A stretch of DNA of 16,354 bases, taken from assembly GCA_030446525.1 (NCBI GenBank), contig JAUJNC010000086.1:1-16354 (forward strand), given 5' to 3'. Shown here one piece after another: positions 15,900 through 16,354 of this stretch. Source of the stretch: Armatimonadaceae bacterium. Its GTDB lineage: Bacteria > Armatimonadota > Armatimonadia > Armatimonadales > Armatimonadaceae. Each line of letters opens with the position of its first letter. Within the stretch, counting starts at the first letter, position 1. Under the pieces are notes generated by a model. That model was not told where the DNA came from. It ran no database searches and saw nothing but the letters and a program-made list of their open reading frames with translations. A program made the position numbers and the translations under genes.

Positions 15900-16354
15900 A
15901 TGGAATGGCTATGGATTGTTGTCTCGGTATTTCTGGTCATCGGGATGGCCCTGTTCCTGCAGTTCTTCCCGGTCGGCCTGTGGATAACGGCGCTGGCGGC
16001 GGGCGTTCCCGGCGTCAACCCGTTCTCGCTGATCGGGATGCGGCTGCGCAAGGTCCCACAGGAGAGGGTGGTCCTGCCGCTCATCGCGGCGGTCAAGGCG
16101 GGACTGGACATCAACGTCAACCAGCTAGAAACGCACTACCTGGCGGGCGGTAGCGTGGAGCGCGTGGTCAACGCGCTGATCTCGGCGTTCCGCGCGCAGA
16201 TCCCGCTGACGTTCGAGAAGGCCGCGGCCATCGACCTGGCCGGGCGCAACCCGCTCGAGGCGGTGCAGATGTCGGTCATCCCCAAGGTGATCGAGACGCC
16301 GGTCGTCGCCGGCGTCGCCAAGAACGGCGTGGAGCTCAAGGCGTTCGCCCGCGT
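15900..16354 (+). CDS. floA: FloA-type flotillin-like protein, 5' part (3' end outside window)
   Basis: First 151 codons of a FloA (YqfA/UPF0365) protein, a membrane-bound scaffold that forms mobile functional membrane microdomains. Residues of about 5-30 are a hydrophobic membrane-associating segment ([18 protein letters not shown]). Family hallmarks follow: [11 protein letters not shown], the [21 protein letters not shown] segment, [35 protein letters not shown] and [29 protein letters not shown] lies about 8 nt upstream of the ATG at 15900. Pairing with NfeD matches the yqeZ-yqfA pair of Bacillus. The frame is open to the edge with no defects. Confidence 0.94.
   Translation, partial: MEWLWIVVSVFLVIGMALFLQFFPVGLWITALAAGVPGVNPFSLIGMRLRKVPQERVVLPLIAAVKAGLDINVNQLETHYLAGGSVERVVNALISAFRAQIPLTFEKAAAIDLAGRNPLEAVQMSVIPKVIETPVVAGVAKNGVELKAFAR

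Noticed and set aside
1..16354. tRNA genes, rRNA genes, CRISPR arrays, insertion sequences or phage genes
   Set aside because: No cloverleaf-like segments, rRNA stretches, regularly spaced repeats, transposases or integrases could be recognised by reading the sequence.

Overview
This is a GC-rich bacterial chromosome window with 13 intact or partial protein genes, three genes broken by many frameshifts, and one gene remnant. No rRNA, tRNA, CRISPR array or insertion sequence was recognised. The gene mix suggests a deep-branching, aerobic, free-living bacterium: RNase Y next to a YmdB-type phosphodiesterase and RecX, a YqeZ/FloA-type NfeD plus flotillin pair, glycolate oxidase subunits, and a secreted subtilase carrying the motif NLSLGHEVGEGY. 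Armatimonadota is a plausible guess, but no marker gene here proves it.

Left part, minus strand (1-4989). A secreted subtilisin-like protease runs off the left edge. A 529-bp gene-free spacer with an AT-rich core lies upstream of it. Next is a compact operon, transcribed right to left: aldo/keto reductase, then glcE, then glcF, with gaps of 7 and 4 nt. It has a good sigma-70-type promoter at 4960-4989 and a hairpin just after glcF. The flavin subunit GlcD is not in the window.

Middle part (5139-10636). One plus-strand gene encodes an HDOD domain fused to a degenerate HD-GYP-like domain. A run of minus-strand genes follows: a cytoplasmic sialidase-like (BNR/Asp-box) protein, a UbiA-family prenyltransferase resembling decaprenyl-phosphate phosphoribosyltransferase, a secreted PKD-domain protein and a YmdB-like metallophosphoesterase. 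The last 32 codons of a lost short-chain dehydrogenase remain between the HDOD gene and the BNR gene.

Damaged part (about 11.1-13.75 kb). RNase Y (rny, minus), RecX (recX, minus) and a secreted protein of unknown function (plus) are each recognisable only by switching reading frame many times. The genes on both sides are clean. Because the damage crosses three unrelated genes on both strands and stops abruptly, poor local sequence quality is the leading explanation. Real gene decay is the alternative.

Right part, plus strand (13928-16354). An ECF sigma factor, a zinc-finger anti-sigma factor and an NfeD membrane protein are joined by two ATGA stop-start overlaps. They are followed 39 nt later by a FloA-type flotillin cut by the right edge. 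This looks like one envelope-stress or membrane-organisation operon carrying its own sigma factor. In Bacillus subtilis the homologous yqeZ-yqfA pair is controlled by a sigma factor (SigW) encoded elsewhere.
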